Part shown: piece by piece, positions 1-8,514 of the stretch | How the letters are laid out: every line of letters begins with the position of its first letter | How positions within the stretch are numbered: the first letter of the stretch is position 1 | DNA from: Chloroflexota bacterium | GTDB taxonomy: Bacteria > Chloroflexota > Anaerolineae > 4572-78 > J111 | NCBI GenBank assembly: GCA_016860845.1 | Contig: BOKF01000005.1 | Location: 124,001-188,000 of the forward strand | Direction: 5' to 3' | DNA: 64,000 bases | The notes under the pieces: generated by a model | Database searches by the model: none | What the model was told of the DNA's origin: nothing | What the model saw: only the letters and a program-made list of their open reading frames with translations | Translations under genes and position numbers: made by a program

Positions 1-340
1 CTGCGGGCTGACGAACTGAAATGGGGCTGATCAGGCCATGCTGTTCAATACTATGAGCCAGTCGTTTCAACTCACGCACATTCTGGCGGAGCGCCGGCTC
101 CGCCGCTTCATTCTCAGCGCGCTGCAGCCACTCCTGGAGCGCCTCACGCTGTGACAGGTTGCCTTGGGAAAGGGCTTCGATAATGTCGTTGGGCAAGAGA
201 CGGCGGGGCTGACCCGGGTCAGGTAGTATTACCTCTACAGACGCTACCACAGGAACTGTTTCCTGGAGGTTGGACTGCATGTCTGTGTTGACCCCTGAAA
301 ATAGGGCTGATTTACTGGAAGCCGTTCGTTTTCTAGCCAT
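1..340 (-). CDS. ParB-like nuclease/partition protein, N-terminal part (cut by window edge)
   Basis: Read on the minus strand from the ATG at 340, an open frame of 113 codons runs off the left edge. The translation starts MARKRTASSKSALFSG, has a PDPGQPRR segment near residue 55 and ends with SIEQHGLISPISVRQ. This order (D-x-QPR, then S-I-x-x-H-G-L-I-x-P-I-x-V-R) is the start of the ParB/RepB/Spo0J N-terminal domain, which binds DNA and CTP in segregation proteins. About 45 residues separate the two motifs, more than in chromosomal ParB, so a plasmid-type or accessory ParB-domain protein is likely. No ParA is visible in the window. The Shine-Dalgarno sequence is weak. The family call is fairly firm; the role is inference. 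Confidence 0.68.
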   Translation of the reverse strand, partial: MARKRTASSKSALFSGVNTDMQSNLQETVPVVASVEVILPDPGQPRRLLPNDIIEALSQGNLSQREALQEWLQRAENEAAEPALRQNVRELKRLAHSIEQHGLISPISVRQPA

Positions 341-1141
341 AGCCTGATAATCTTTATTGCTTAATTAATTACCTATTTATGTAGGATCTGAATTTAGAAG
401 AGCTAAATTAAGGCCACTCAACCAATCGGAACGGTTACAAGTTTAAATAGTAAATAAATCTTTTAGGATTCTAGAGTATAATCAGAGTAAATCGGAAAAA
501 ACTCGAATAATCGTTTCACGTTTGACTTTATACTTATGTCAATTACATGATAAAACAAATTTTATGAAAAGCAAAACTGTTACGCCGATAAAGGCCCAGG
601 TAGAAATCATGGCTTAGACGGGAACGAGAAATGACTCTTCACTGTGATGCCATCTTCACCAAACGAATCAATCTACCTTAGTAAAATAGGGCAACTCCAA
701 GAAAATAATTATCCAAAGTCCGTGATACGTAATGCGTGATGCGTGATGGTATCCAGGCAAGATTTCTTACGCATCACGTATCACGCATCAAGCCGGTGAG
801 AACAATTGGATGATTTAAATCTTGGAACTGCCTAATCCAATTTTACGTATCCAGTATAATGAGCAAAACTTTTTAGAAAAATAACCTATTATTATGCAAT
901 ATTTCTTGATAAAAAGGCATAATGGCCAAAAATTTGGTTAAGCTTCTGAGTGAACCAGAACGCATAGATGAAGTAGAGCGATATTTTATTCCATTAATGC
1001 CGTGGGTCAGGTATAATTAGTCTGAAGAGGATTGATCTATATCGCTGCTATTCAACCGCCTGTGGCATTTCTGATAGCTTCACTCCAAAATATTTTATTC
1101 TGCTTGGGAAAGGGGGACCAGCCAGTCAAGGAGAAATAACG
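341..1141. other. AT-rich intergenic region
   Basis: This 800-bp gap is clearly more AT-rich than the flanking genes. It holds the 5' region of the ParB-like gene, the first MITE-like repeat (689-832), and a 32-codon frame at 922-1020 that I do not consider a gene. I see no RNA gene. The last 60 bases contain the ribosome binding site of the next gene (AAGGAG at about 1128). Confidence 0.6.
689..832. repeat. MITE-like repeat, copy 1 (TA-flanked)
   Basis: This 144-bp segment is nearly identical to 10417-10560. Its ends are imperfect inverted repeats of about 27 bp, beginning GGCAACTCCAAG on the left and GGCAGTTCCAAG on the complement of the right end. Both copies are bounded by TA on each side, as expected for TA target-site duplication by IS630/Tc1-mariner-type transposition. 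The interior is a second palindrome built on TGATGCGTGAT and its complement. It has no coding capacity, so it would depend on a transposase elsewhere; none of that family is in the window. Confidence 0.75.
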
Positions 1142-1786
1142 ATGATAAACGAATTAGGTTATTATTTTCACCCACTGCCCCAATCTGGTACTCATGCCTA
1201 TTCGCAACTGGACATTAATATTTACAGCCAACCGACCGGAAAGCATTTTGACCCTATCAGGGTGCATTTATTTGTCTTCAAGGCGGATCAAGACCTGGTG
1301 AGAGCGACCATTGGCCCCTCCTGGACCGGCCCAAGCCCGTTGCGGGTCGGGCCGGGCCGGGTGATATTGCAGGATTATCGGGATAAGATGGTCACAGCTT
1401 TTACCTTTGGCGGTGAAATGGAAATAACCAACCACAGTTTATACACAAGTTGCCAATTAACCTCGCCGGCGCCCATTTTTCACCTGGTGCCAGGCCAAGA
1501 CACTCCTACGGTCCTGGTCACTGAGTTTGAGTCATTCCTGGCCAGGCGGCGGGCTGAATGGGCCGGCAACGAAGCAGGCTTCGAGGCACGCCTGGCTAAG
1601 GTCGAACCGTTCACTCTTTTTGTGGTGGGATTGGCGACAATTAAAGCGCATATGCAGCACGTCTCCCCTCAATTACGGGGTGAGTCATATCGGCAGGAGG
1701 CCCAGGTTATTAATGAGGCAATCCGGACCGTTCAGGGAAATGGTCACTGGCCGGCCTCGCTGCCAACGCTGGCCGAACTGCTCTAG
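1142..1786 (+). CDS. Hypothetical protein, 214 aa
   Basis: I do not recognise a family. The frame is well supported by a good ribosome binding site (AAGGAG with proper spacing) and by even amino-acid use. The product looks soluble: no signal peptide or membrane segment is seen. The N-terminal 120 residues look beta-rich with many aromatic and Gly/Pro residues, while the C-terminal 80 look helical and charged (from about ESFLARRRAEW to the end). It is preceded by the AT-rich gap and followed by an intrinsic terminator at 1968, so it is probably monocistronic. Confidence 0.6.
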   Translation: MINELGYYFHPLPQSGTHAYSQLDINIYSQPTGKHFDPIRVHLFVFKADQDLVRATIGPSWTGPSPLRVGPGRVILQDYRDKMVTAFTFGGEMEITNHSLYTSCQLTSPAPIFHLVPGQDTPTVLVTEFESFLARRRAEWAGNEAGFEARLAKVEPFTLFVVGLATIKAHMQHVSPQLRGESYRQEAQVINEAIRTVQGNGHWPASLPTLAELL

Positions 1787-1967
1787 CTGCGAAATTATCT
1801 GATGACCCGCGAGTGAAGATATCTTGGACTGGCGAGGCGTCTTTTCGGTATTGAAGTCGCTCAGCAGGTATGGTATAATATTATCAAAAGTAAATAGCTT
1901 TTAGTGCCAAACAAGGGGGGATGCCCAAACCACACTATGGATAATGTCTCCCTTTGTTCCGCCAGCA

Positions 1968-1997
1968 CGCCGCCTCGTTCAACGGGCGGCGTTTTTT
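1968..1997 (+). terminator. Rho-independent terminator
   Basis: A GC-only 7-bp stem (CGCCGCC pairing with GGCGGCG), a 10-nt loop and six T residues directly after the stem. It lies 180 bp after the 1142-1786 gene and about 50 bp before the next start codon, and insulates the two plus-strand genes. Confidence 0.75.
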
Positions 1998-2047
1998 GTT
2001 GTTTATTCAACGGATAAACTGCAAGTGAGCAAGCAGTAAGGGGAAAG

Positions 2048-2410
2048 ATGAAACCCACTATTGACCAGACCAAGTTTGGCTCGATTACCATCGAAGGAGT
2101 GGTTTTCGAGCATGATGCTATCATCCGGCTGGATGGCGCAGTCACAAAGCGCAAGAAAAAACTGTCCAAAGCGATTTATGGCACGTCGCACATTATTTCG
2201 CTAGAGGAGGCAATCCATGTTTATCAAGCCGGAGCAAAGCGGCTGATCATCGGCACGGGGCAATCCGGCATGGTCAAGTTGTCAGACGAGGCGGCTGATT
2301 ATTTTCAGCGCCAGAAATGTGCGGTGGAAATGTTACCCACCCCCCAGGCCATCCGAGCCTGGAATGAGGCTAAGGGGGCTGTCATTGGCCTATTCCACGT
2401 AACGTGTTGA
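2048..2410 (+). CDS. Mth938-like domain protein
   Basis: This 120-aa protein matches the whole Mth938-like (DUF498/DUF598, human AAMDC-type) single-domain family. It opens with the family's FGSITIEG strand, has the H-I-I-S-L-E-E-A helix start, the hallmark IIGTGQSGMVKLSDEA segment near residue 67, PTPQAIRAWNE near residue 97, and ends with LFHVTC, which is the usual C-terminus. The biochemical role of the family is unsettled; the fold is a small alpha/beta domain resembling part of complex I assembly factor NDUFAF3. The gene follows a terminator and has GGGGAAAG before its ATG. It does not overlap a neighbour. Confidence 0.88.
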   Translation: MKPTIDQTKFGSITIEGVVFEHDAIIRLDGAVTKRKKKLSKAIYGTSHIISLEEAIHVYQAGAKRLIIGTGQSGMVKLSDEAADYFQRQKCAVEMLPTPQAIRAWNEAKGAVIGLFHVTC

Positions 2411-2561
2411 GCCAGATAACCCGAAATGTGAAAATGGGTTGTCTGAGGCACTTGAATTATCCAACTCATCTCTGGCGGGAAAAGGAAATAAAAAGAGTGA
2501 CCAATACCAGCGTCCCGTATAAGAGACTTGTGCCGAAAGTAGCACCCAGAGGAGATAGCCT

Positions 2562-3527
2562 ATGCCAGAAAAAATCATAGAACTGGCCGAAGCGGCGGCC
2601 CTGGTGCCGGATGGAGCGACCCTCTCCTTCGGTGGTTTTACCACCCAACGCCATCCCATGGCCTTTGTCTACGAACTGATCCGGTTAAAACGGCGCAACT
2701 TGTATCTGTTTGGACATTCCCCCGGTGGAGATTGGGATATACTCATCGGCGCAGGCTGTGTGAAGCGGGTGGAGTTGGCCTATGAGGCTGACGAGGCGTT
2801 CAACACGATTGGCTGCCGCTGGCGAGCGGCCGTCCAGCGCGGTGAGATCGAGTGGGAGGATTACAGCAACTTTGCCATGGTGGCCCGTTTTACCGCCGGG
2901 GCGATGGGCCTGCCCTTTATGCCCATCCGCAGTTTGCTCGGCAGCGACATCGTTTCCAGGCAGGCCTTGAGCTGGGAACAGCGGGCGGCGGATCCCCGGA
3001 CGGCTCCCCAAAAGCTGCATGTGATGGACTCCCCCTTTCATCCTGCCGACCGGGTGGTCTTGGTACCGGCCATCCACACCGATTTTGCGGTGCTGCACGT
3101 ACAGAAGGCCTCTGTGTTTGGCACCATCCGGATTGAGGGGCAAACCTTTGCCGATGTGCAACAGGCCCTGTGCGCCGACACGGTGATTGTTACCACCGAG
3201 GAGATTGTAGCCGAGGAGGTGCTGCGCCAGGAGCCGGAGCGCAACCCCTTACCTTATTTTGTGGTCAACTATGTATGCCACGTCCCGTTCGGAGCGCACC
3301 CTTACGCTGTCTTCAACTATTACGACTACGATCCCCGGCAGCTCACGCTTTATCACCACAGCGCCAAAGACGATGCTGCTTTTCAGCAATATCTGGAGAA
3401 ATTTGTGGATGGGGTGAAAAATTACTCCGAGTACCTGGAGGCCGTGGGTGGTCCTGCCCAGCTTGAAAGTCTGAAAGCTCACCCGGCCTATGGTTACAGC
3501 CCGCACCTCAAGAGGAGATTGGATTAA
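2562..3527 (+). CDS. Family I CoA-transferase, alpha subunit (GctA/IpdA-like)
   Basis: A 321-aa protein of the heterodimeric CoA-transferase alpha family (glutaconate CoA-transferase A type). The N-terminal glycine loop reads SFGGFTTQRHPMAFV, followed by the middle LPFMPIRSLLGSDI segment shared with GctA and IpdA, and a central VLVPAIHTDFAVLHVQKAS strand. In the family the alpha subunit binds CoA while the beta subunit usually carries the catalytic Glu. The stop codon overlaps the start of the beta gene by one base (TAATG), so the two are translationally coupled. The substrate is unknown. A 3-oxoacid or a ring-cleavage CoA ester is plausible given the catabolic cluster further on, but that link is inference. 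Confidence 0.85.
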   Translation: MPEKIIELAEAAALVPDGATLSFGGFTTQRHPMAFVYELIRLKRRNLYLFGHSPGGDWDILIGAGCVKRVELAYEADEAFNTIGCRWRAAVQRGEIEWEDYSNFAMVARFTAGAMGLPFMPIRSLLGSDIVSRQALSWEQRAADPRTAPQKLHVMDSPFHPADRVVLVPAIHTDFAVLHVQKASVFGTIRIEGQTFADVQQALCADTVIVTTEEIVAEEVLRQEPERNPLPYFVVNYVCHVPFGAHPYAVFNYYDYDPRQLTLYHHSAKDDAAFQQYLEKFVDGVKNYSEYLEAVGGPAQLESLKAHPAYGYSPHLKRRLD

Positions 3528-4297
3528 TGGCAGATAACCCTTACACCTTAACTGAACTGATGGCGGTGACCGCGGCTCATGAAATAAAGGATGGTGAAGT
3601 GGTTTTCGCCGGGACCGGCCTGCCCATGCTGGGAGCCATGCTGGCTCAGCACAGCCACGCCCCCAACTGCTGTATTATTTTTCAAGCCGGCACAGTAGCC
3701 AGCCAACTGGCTCACCTGCCCATGTCGGTGGGCGATCCGCGGGCGCTGCGCGGGGCGGCTATAGCCGCCGGTCTGAACGAGGTTTTTTCTTATGTACTGC
3801 AGGCCGGACGGGTGGATGTTGGCTTTCTGAGTGGGGCCCAGGTTGACCGCTTTGGCAACATCAATAGCACCTCGATTGGGCCAGACCCCTGCCATCCGCA
3901 AGTCCGCTTCTCCGGCAGCGGCGGCGCATGCGATATCGCCTGCCTGGCCCGGCGCACGATTATCATCGCCCGGCACGAAAAGCGGCGGTTTCCTGAAAAA
4001 GTGGATTACATTACCAGTCCCGGCTGGTTGCAAGGTGGGGACAGCCGCCGCAAAGCCGGACTGATTCGGGGGGGGCCTAGCGTGGTGGTAACGACCAAGG
4101 GCGTCATGCGCTTTCGAGCTGACACCAAAACTATCTATCTGGCCACTTACCACCCCGGTTTCACCCCTCAGGCCGTGGCCGAGGATACAGGGTTTCCGCT
4201 GGACATCGAGGGTGCGGTTGAAACACCAAAGCCTACCCTCGAGGAGTTGCATATTCTCCGCGAAGTCGTAGACCCCGAAAGAGTTTTCTTGAAATAA
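3527..4297 (+). CDS. Family I CoA-transferase, beta subunit (GctB/IpdB-like), catalytic Glu apparently replaced
   Basis: A 256-aa partner of the preceding subunit. Conserved beta-subunit features are GTGLPMLGAMLAQHSHAP near residue 29, VDVGFLSGAQVDRFGNINST near residue 96, and the SGSGGACDIACLARRTI segment. At the position where GctB enzymes normally carry the catalytic Glu (F-E-x-G), this protein reads IIFQAGTV, with Gln at residue 53. IpdAB-type members of this superfamily also lack a functional transferase Glu and act as ring-opening hydrolases, so the pair may not be a true CoA-transferase. The alignment was made by eye. Confidence 0.82.
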   Translation: MADNPYTLTELMAVTAAHEIKDGEVVFAGTGLPMLGAMLAQHSHAPNCCIIFQAGTVASQLAHLPMSVGDPRALRGAAIAAGLNEVFSYVLQAGRVDVGFLSGAQVDRFGNINSTSIGPDPCHPQVRFSGSGGACDIACLARRTIIIARHEKRRFPEKVDYITSPGWLQGGDSRRKAGLIRGGPSVVVTTKGVMRFRADTKTIYLATYHPGFTPQAVAEDTGFPLDIEGAVETPKPTLEELHILREVVDPERVFLK

Positions 4298-4379
4298 TCT
4301 GGTTTGAGGTATAGTCACCCCTAATCTGAGTGACCATCGTGTTTATGGATAAATGGCATAAATGTGAAATTGGGTAGAA

Positions 4380-4937
4380 ATGATGCGGCAGTTGATCTAT
4401 CCAACCAAAGAATTGCCAGACGTCTTACAATGTCAGATCCTCTCTTTTCTTAGAATGACCTGGCCAGAAGGTTTTATCACTGAGGCCCAACGGTACGAGT
4501 GGATTTCTCATCAGGAAAATCATCCTCTCCATTTTGTTTTTTTGGACGATAGTTTTCTCATCAGCCATGTCGAAGTCGTCTGGAAATATCTTGAACATGC
4601 CGGTGTAATCTACAAGGCCTATGGTCTCTCCGGTGTCTTCACGATTCCAGACTTCCGGGGGCAGGGCTACGGTCACCAGCTTGTAGAGGCCGGAACAGCC
4701 TACATTAAGGCCAGTGACGCCGATATTGGCATGCTTTGGTGCGCACCTTCTTTAAAAGGGTTCTATGCCAGGAGTGGGTGGATGGGCATGGAAAAGTCCA
4801 AAACATTAATTGGACCAAAAGAAGACCCCAGTATTTACCATCTCCTATTGATGATGCTGTTTTTATCTCAGAAAGGACAGTGCAGCCACCCTTCCTTTGA
4901 GAGTGAACCGATCTACTTTGGACTAGAGGCATGGTGA
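4380..4937 (+). CDS. GNAT family N-acetyltransferase
   Basis: A 185-aa protein whose middle carries the acetyl-CoA binding motif A of GNAT enzymes: VFTIPDFRGQGYGHQLVEAG (about residues 81-100), with the R-G-Q-G-Y-G pyrophosphate loop. The following segment (IGMLWCAPSLKGFYARSGW) matches motif B with the usual Tyr-Ala-Arg-x-Gly-W. The N-terminal third is variable, as in the family, and the acceptor cannot be predicted. Two adjacent ATG codons could start translation, with only a weak GGGTAGAA before them. The gene stands alone between the CoA-transferase pair and the MEMO gene. Confidence 0.82.
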   Translation: MMRQLIYPTKELPDVLQCQILSFLRMTWPEGFITEAQRYEWISHQENHPLHFVFLDDSFLISHVEVVWKYLEHAGVIYKAYGLSGVFTIPDFRGQGYGHQLVEAGTAYIKASDADIGMLWCAPSLKGFYARSGWMGMEKSKTLIGPKEDPSIYHLLLMMLFLSQKGQCSHPSFESEPIYFGLEAW

Positions 4938-4999
4938 GTCATCAGCTTTTCACAAATATTATCTCGTTGCATCTTTTTTCATGAAGAGGGGAGGTAGCA

Positions 5000-5836
5000 A
5001 TGAATATTCGACCGTCACCCATTGCCGGCAGTTGGTATCCGAGCCAGCCTGAGGCTCTAACCTGGGAACTCGACCAATACCTGGATCAAGCTGAGGTCAA
5101 ACCACCCAGCGGCAAAGTGTGGGGTATTGTGGTTCCCCACGCTGGCTATTTTTATTCCGGCCCGGTAGCAGCCTACGCCTTCAAATGCCTGCTGGGGCTG
5201 CAGCCGGAGGTGGTTGCGGTCATTTCGCCGTTCCATCACGGCCACCACGCCTCTTTGTTGACCACGGCTCATACGGCCTATCAGACTCCCCTCGGCCTGA
5301 TCGAAGTAGATGCTCAAGCTGTGAGTGAGCTTGATCGCCGGTTGCGCGAGGGTTTGGATGAGGGCCTGACCCCGCTGTCCCGTGATCGAGAACACTCGCT
5401 GGAAATCGAACTTCCATTCTTACAGCATGTCCTCGGCAGGTTCTGCCTGTTGCCGGTCATGATCCAGGACCAACGGACACCCGTAGCGAAGGCATTAGGA
5501 CAAACTCTGGCAGCGACCCTGCAAGGACGGCCGGCGCTGCTCGTGGCCAGCTCCGACTTGTCTCATTTCTACCCGCACAAGACAGCGTGCCGGTTGGATG
5601 CAGAGTTGCTGCGTCGTCTTGAAGCCTTTGACCCTCTGGGAATTATGGAGGCTGAAAGCGAAGGGGTCGGTTTTGCCTGTGGGCGGGCGGCGATTGCGGC
5701 GGTGCTGTGGGCGGCCAGGCAATTAGGGGCTAACCGGGTGAGTATCCTGCACCATGCTACTTCCGGCGATGTCTCGGGTGAATTTGGCTCGGTGGTCGGC
5801 TATGGCGCTGCGATTATCTGGCAGGAGACCGAATGA
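5000..5836 (+). CDS. MEMO1 family protein (AmmeMemoRadiSam system protein B)
   Basis: A full-length 278-aa MEMO1-family protein. Family signatures are RPSPIAGSWYP at the N-terminus, VPHAGYFYSGPVAAYA with His47, the SPFHHGHH segment, HSLEIELPFLQ, and SSDLSHFYP near residue 185. The fold is related to the class III (LigB-type) extradiol dioxygenases and holds histidines in the same pocket. In bacteria and archaea the gene often sits with AMMECR1 and a radical-SAM gene; neither is here. The start has GGGAGG upstream. It is followed after 13 bp by a small unknown gene with its own GGGAGG, so the two probably form an operon. Confidence 0.9.
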   Translation: MNIRPSPIAGSWYPSQPEALTWELDQYLDQAEVKPPSGKVWGIVVPHAGYFYSGPVAAYAFKCLLGLQPEVVAVISPFHHGHHASLLTTAHTAYQTPLGLIEVDAQAVSELDRRLREGLDEGLTPLSRDREHSLEIELPFLQHVLGRFCLLPVMIQDQRTPVAKALGQTLAATLQGRPALLVASSDLSHFYPHKTACRLDAELLRRLEAFDPLGIMEAESEGVGFACGRAAIAAVLWAARQLGANRVSILHHATSGDVSGEFGSVVGYGAAIIWQETE

Positions 5837-5849
5837 AGGGAGGTTTATC

Positions 5850-6161
5850 GTGGAGTCACGCGATGTGAAAATTGGAGATGTCATCAAAGCGGGTCTGCCC
5901 GATGAGCCGGTGATCGTCTTAGACATCCTGAGATCAGAGACCACCGAGCACATTGCGGCAATTACCCAGCCGCTCGGAAGTATCGAGCGCTCCAGAAAGA
6001 CGTATGATCTGACCGGCCGGGAGAAACTACTCAAGAAACTGGATGCCGAGGAAATCGTCCAGACGCTCCGGTCGAACGATTCTCTGAAAAACGTTACGGA
6101 AATTTTCAGAATCCTCACAGGTTTCGATATTGAGGGAAAAATTCGGGAGCGCTACAAGTAA
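5850..6161 (+). CDS. Hypothetical protein, 103 aa (GTG start)
   Basis: No family recognised. The frame stays open further upstream inside the MEMO gene, but I chose the GTG at 5850 because GGGAGG lies six bases before it, directly after the MEMO stop codon. The product is charged and mostly helical in its second half (EKLLKKLDAEEIVQTL), with a short beta-like start (ESRDVKIGDVIKAGLP). There is no signal peptide or membrane span. Its tight spacing behind the MEMO gene argues for co-transcription. Confidence 0.55.
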   Translation: MESRDVKIGDVIKAGLPDEPVIVLDILRSETTEHIAAITQPLGSIERSRKTYDLTGREKLLKKLDAEEIVQTLRSNDSLKNVTEIFRILTGFDIEGKIRERYK

Positions 6162-6269
6162 AGGTCTGGCTGCTGAGGATTATCTCAAGCGAGTGCCTGG
6201 CTTCGTCCCCAATCCCTGGAAGTGGTATAATTGATTGAAAGTAGATCATTAGCAAGCGGCCAAGAAACG

Positions 6270-6856
6270 ATGCCAACCAATCTGCCGCCGGAATATTTTG
6301 CAGCCGAAGCGCGCTATCGCGCCGCCGAGACCACCGAAGAACAAATCACCACGCTGGAGGAACTCCTCGGCACAATTCCCAAGCACAAGGGCACCGACAA
6401 GCTCCGGGCCAATTTTCGCCAGCGTCTGGCCAAACTGAAGGAAGCGGCTCAGACCCATAAACGGACCGGCAAGCAGCTCTCGGTCTTCCATATTGACCGG
6501 GAAGGGGCCGGACAGGTGGCGGTGGTTGGCCCCACCAATGTCGGCAAATCGGCCCTGGTGGCAGCACTGACCCATGCGACGCCCGAAGTAGCGGCTTATC
6601 CGTACACCACCTGGGTCCCCACCCCCGGCATGATGCCCGTGGAGAACATTCAGATCCAGTTGATTGACACCCCGCCCCTGACCAGAGAGCATGTCGAGCC
6701 GGAATTGCTGGCCCTGATTCGCCGGGCGGACCTGCTATTAGTAGTGGTGGACCTGCAGGGTAATCCCATCCAGCAGCTTGAAGAGACGCTGGCAATCCTG
6801 GCCGAACACCGAATCGTACCACGCCAGCGGTCAGTGGATGATCCTGACCAACCTAG
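6270..6856 (+). pseudogene. DRG/Obg-type TGS GTPase, 5' part (interrupted by IS)
   Basis: Codes for the first 195 residues of a developmentally-regulated-GTP-binding-protein-like GTPase. The ATG at 6270 gives the family start MPTNLPPEYFAAEARY; an upstream TTG at 6231 is less likely. A helical segment (residues 20-65, with IPKHKGTDKLRA) precedes the G1 loop GPTNVGKS (87-94), then the AAYPYTTWVPTPGMM G2 region and the IDTPPL G3 motif. The frame runs into the left end of an IS1182-like element. Removing the element and one CTAG copy joins it in frame to 8519-8918, restoring a 328-aa protein. As it stands the product lacks the NKxD loop and the TGS domain and should be inactive. Confidence 0.85.
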
Positions 6857-8514
6857 CAGTTTGTCGGAGAGAGCGACTACCCTCCGAACTTGATTTACAG
6901 TAAAATTGCGGCCATTGAGCAAATTTGATGCACTTGGCAGGAGAACCGGCTTATGGCCCGCAAATTCAAAACGGTTGATTATGAACAATCCGGTCAGCAA
7001 AGGCTGACCATCGATGATTGTCTGCCGGCTGATCATTTGGCCCGCTTTATGGTGGTCATCGTGGGGATGCTGGATTTGAGTGCTTTTTACGCCTACTATG
7101 GGGCGGCGGGCGGCGAAGCGATTGATCCCAAAGTTCTGTTGGCGCTGCTGCTGTATGCCTACGCCACCGGGATATTTAGTTCCCGCCAGATTGAACAGGC
7201 GACCTATGAGGTCATTCCCTTTCGCTTCCTGGCGGGTGGGCTGCATCCGGACCATTCGACCCTGGCCTGGTTTCGCAAGCAGTTTCTGGCCGAGATCAAG
7301 TTGGTGTTTGCTCAGGTCTTGCTGATTGCCCACGAACTGGGCTACCTGACTTTGGGCAATATTAGTCTGGACGGGAGCCGGATCCATGCCGATGCCGCCA
7401 AGAGCAAAGCGGTCAGTTATGGCCGGTTGCTGGAACTGGAAGCCCGCTTGCAGCAGGAAGTGGAGGAGCTGTTGGCGTTGGGTGAGCAAACCGATGCCGC
7501 CGAGTTGCCCCCCGGATTGGTGATCGCCACCGAAGTGGCTTTTCGACAAGAGCGCTTGGTCAACCTGGCCCAGGCCAAGGCTATCTTGGAGGCGCGGGCT
7601 GCCGAGCGCTACCAGATCGAGGTGGCTGAATACGAGGCCAGGCTGCGGCGGCGGGCCGAGAAAGCGCAAGAGACGGGGCGCAAACCGCGCGGACCAGAAC
7701 CCCAGCCGCCCCAGCAGAGCGGACCCCGGGCCAAGGATCAATACAACTTTACTGATCCAGCCTCCCAGATTATGAAGAATAGCACCAATGCCGGCTTTGA
7801 TCAGCATTACAATGTCCAGGTGGCCGTGGAGCAGGAGAACTTGTTTGTCGTGGGTAACAGTTTGTCCAATCATCCGGTCGATACTTATGAAGCCATTCCG
7901 ACGGTCGATGCCATCCCGCCTGAGGTGGGCCACCCCAAAGCCGCCGCCTTGGACAAAATCTACTTTGCCCCTCAGAACATTCAGGACTTTGAAGCCCGGC
8001 AGATTGAGCCCTTCATCGCCACGGGGCGTGAGCCCCATCACCGCAGTTGGCAAGAACGGTTTGCCCAAACCCCTGAGCCACCCCCGGCTGATGCAAGCCC
8101 AATCGTCAAGATGGCCTACAAGCTTCAGACTGAACTGGGCAAAGCCATCTACGGTCTGCGCAAGTCCACGGTTGAGCCGGTCATTGGCATTATCAAGGAG
8201 GTGTTGGGCTTCCGGCAATTCTCGCTTCGCGGGTTGGCGGCCGCGGCTGGGGAGTGGTGTCTGGTCTGTTTGGCCTGGAACTTGAAGCGGCTGCACAAGC
8301 TGGCAACCACCTAAATGATGGCACCCCCAGCCGCGGATTGCGCCTCCGCTCTGAATGGAAGGCAAATTGAAAGTTGGTGTAACCCAATTGGGCCAGAAAT
8401 GACCCGATTTTGCTAACAACATGACCGTAACTGCTTATGCTTACACGATTATTTGAGTAAAATTGATTGCCGTTTGTCGGTTATGGCTATCAAACTCCCC
8501 TCTCCGACAAACTG
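6857..8514 (+). mobile_element. IS1182-like insertion sequence (complete)
   Basis: A 1,658-bp element with 15-bp perfect terminal inverted repeats (CAGTTTGTCGGAGAG) at both ends, flanked by CTAG at 6853-6856 and 8515-8518. CTAG is read here as a 4-bp target duplication, though being palindromic it could also belong to the ends. The size, single long transposase gene and short repeats fit the IS1182 family. The intact transposase and perfect inner ends suggest a fairly recent insertion. It has split a GTPase gene. Confidence 0.88.
6953..8314 (+). CDS. IS1182 family transposase
   Basis: An intact 453-aa transposase. The N-terminal domain (about residues 1-110, with LPADHLARFMVVIV, AIDPKVLLALLLYAYATG and SSRQIEQATYEVIPFRFLAGG) is the DUF772-type DNA-binding domain. 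DDE-type catalytic positions are ISLDGSRIHADAAKSK (first Asp), AAALDKIYFAPQN (second Asp) and RKSTVEPVIGIIKEVLGFRQF (Glu). A Glu/Arg-rich coiled-coil stretch lies between the first and second Asp (about residues 160-250). AGGAG precedes the ATG. The gene fills the element and is read in the same direction as the gene it disrupts. Confidence 0.93.
   Translation: MARKFKTVDYEQSGQQRLTIDDCLPADHLARFMVVIVGMLDLSAFYAYYGAAGGEAIDPKVLLALLLYAYATGIFSSRQIEQATYEVIPFRFLAGGLHPDHSTLAWFRKQFLAEIKLVFAQVLLIAHELGYLTLGNISLDGSRIHADAAKSKAVSYGRLLELEARLQQEVEELLALGEQTDAAELPPGLVIATEVAFRQERLVNLAQAKAILEARAAERYQIEVAEYEARLRRRAEKAQETGRKPRGPEPQPPQQSGPRAKDQYNFTDPASQIMKNSTNAGFDQHYNVQVAVEQENLFVVGNSLSNHPVDTYEAIPTVDAIPPEVGHPKAAALDKIYFAPQNIQDFEARQIEPFIATGREPHHRSWQERFAQTPEPPPADASPIVKMAYKLQTELGKAIYGLRKSTVEPVIGIIKEVLGFRQFSLRGLAAAAGEWCLVCLAWNLKRLHKLATT

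Noticed and set aside
922..1020. A 32-codon open frame (MAKNLVKLLSEPERIDEVER and on) in the AT-rich gap
   Set aside because: Very short, no convincing ribosome binding site and no recognised family; chance frame or a decayed fragment is as likely.
1861..2169. Minus-strand frames opposite the start of the Mth938-like gene
   Set aside because: They cross the terminator and overlap a well-recognised gene; no family match.
3548..4318. A 256-codon minus-strand frame opposite the CoA-transferase beta gene
   Set aside because: It mirrors a well-supported plus-strand gene and has no family features of its own.
5723..6118. A 131-codon minus-strand frame opposite the small gene after MEMO
   Set aside because: The plus-strand gene has a good ribosome binding site just after the MEMO stop codon; the minus-strand frame has none and overlaps two plus-strand genes.
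6650..8422. A 590-codon open frame on the minus strand across the insertion sequence
   Set aside because: It lies opposite the clearly recognisable transposase and GTPase coding strand; the translation is a Gln/Gly/Leu-rich shadow with no domain.
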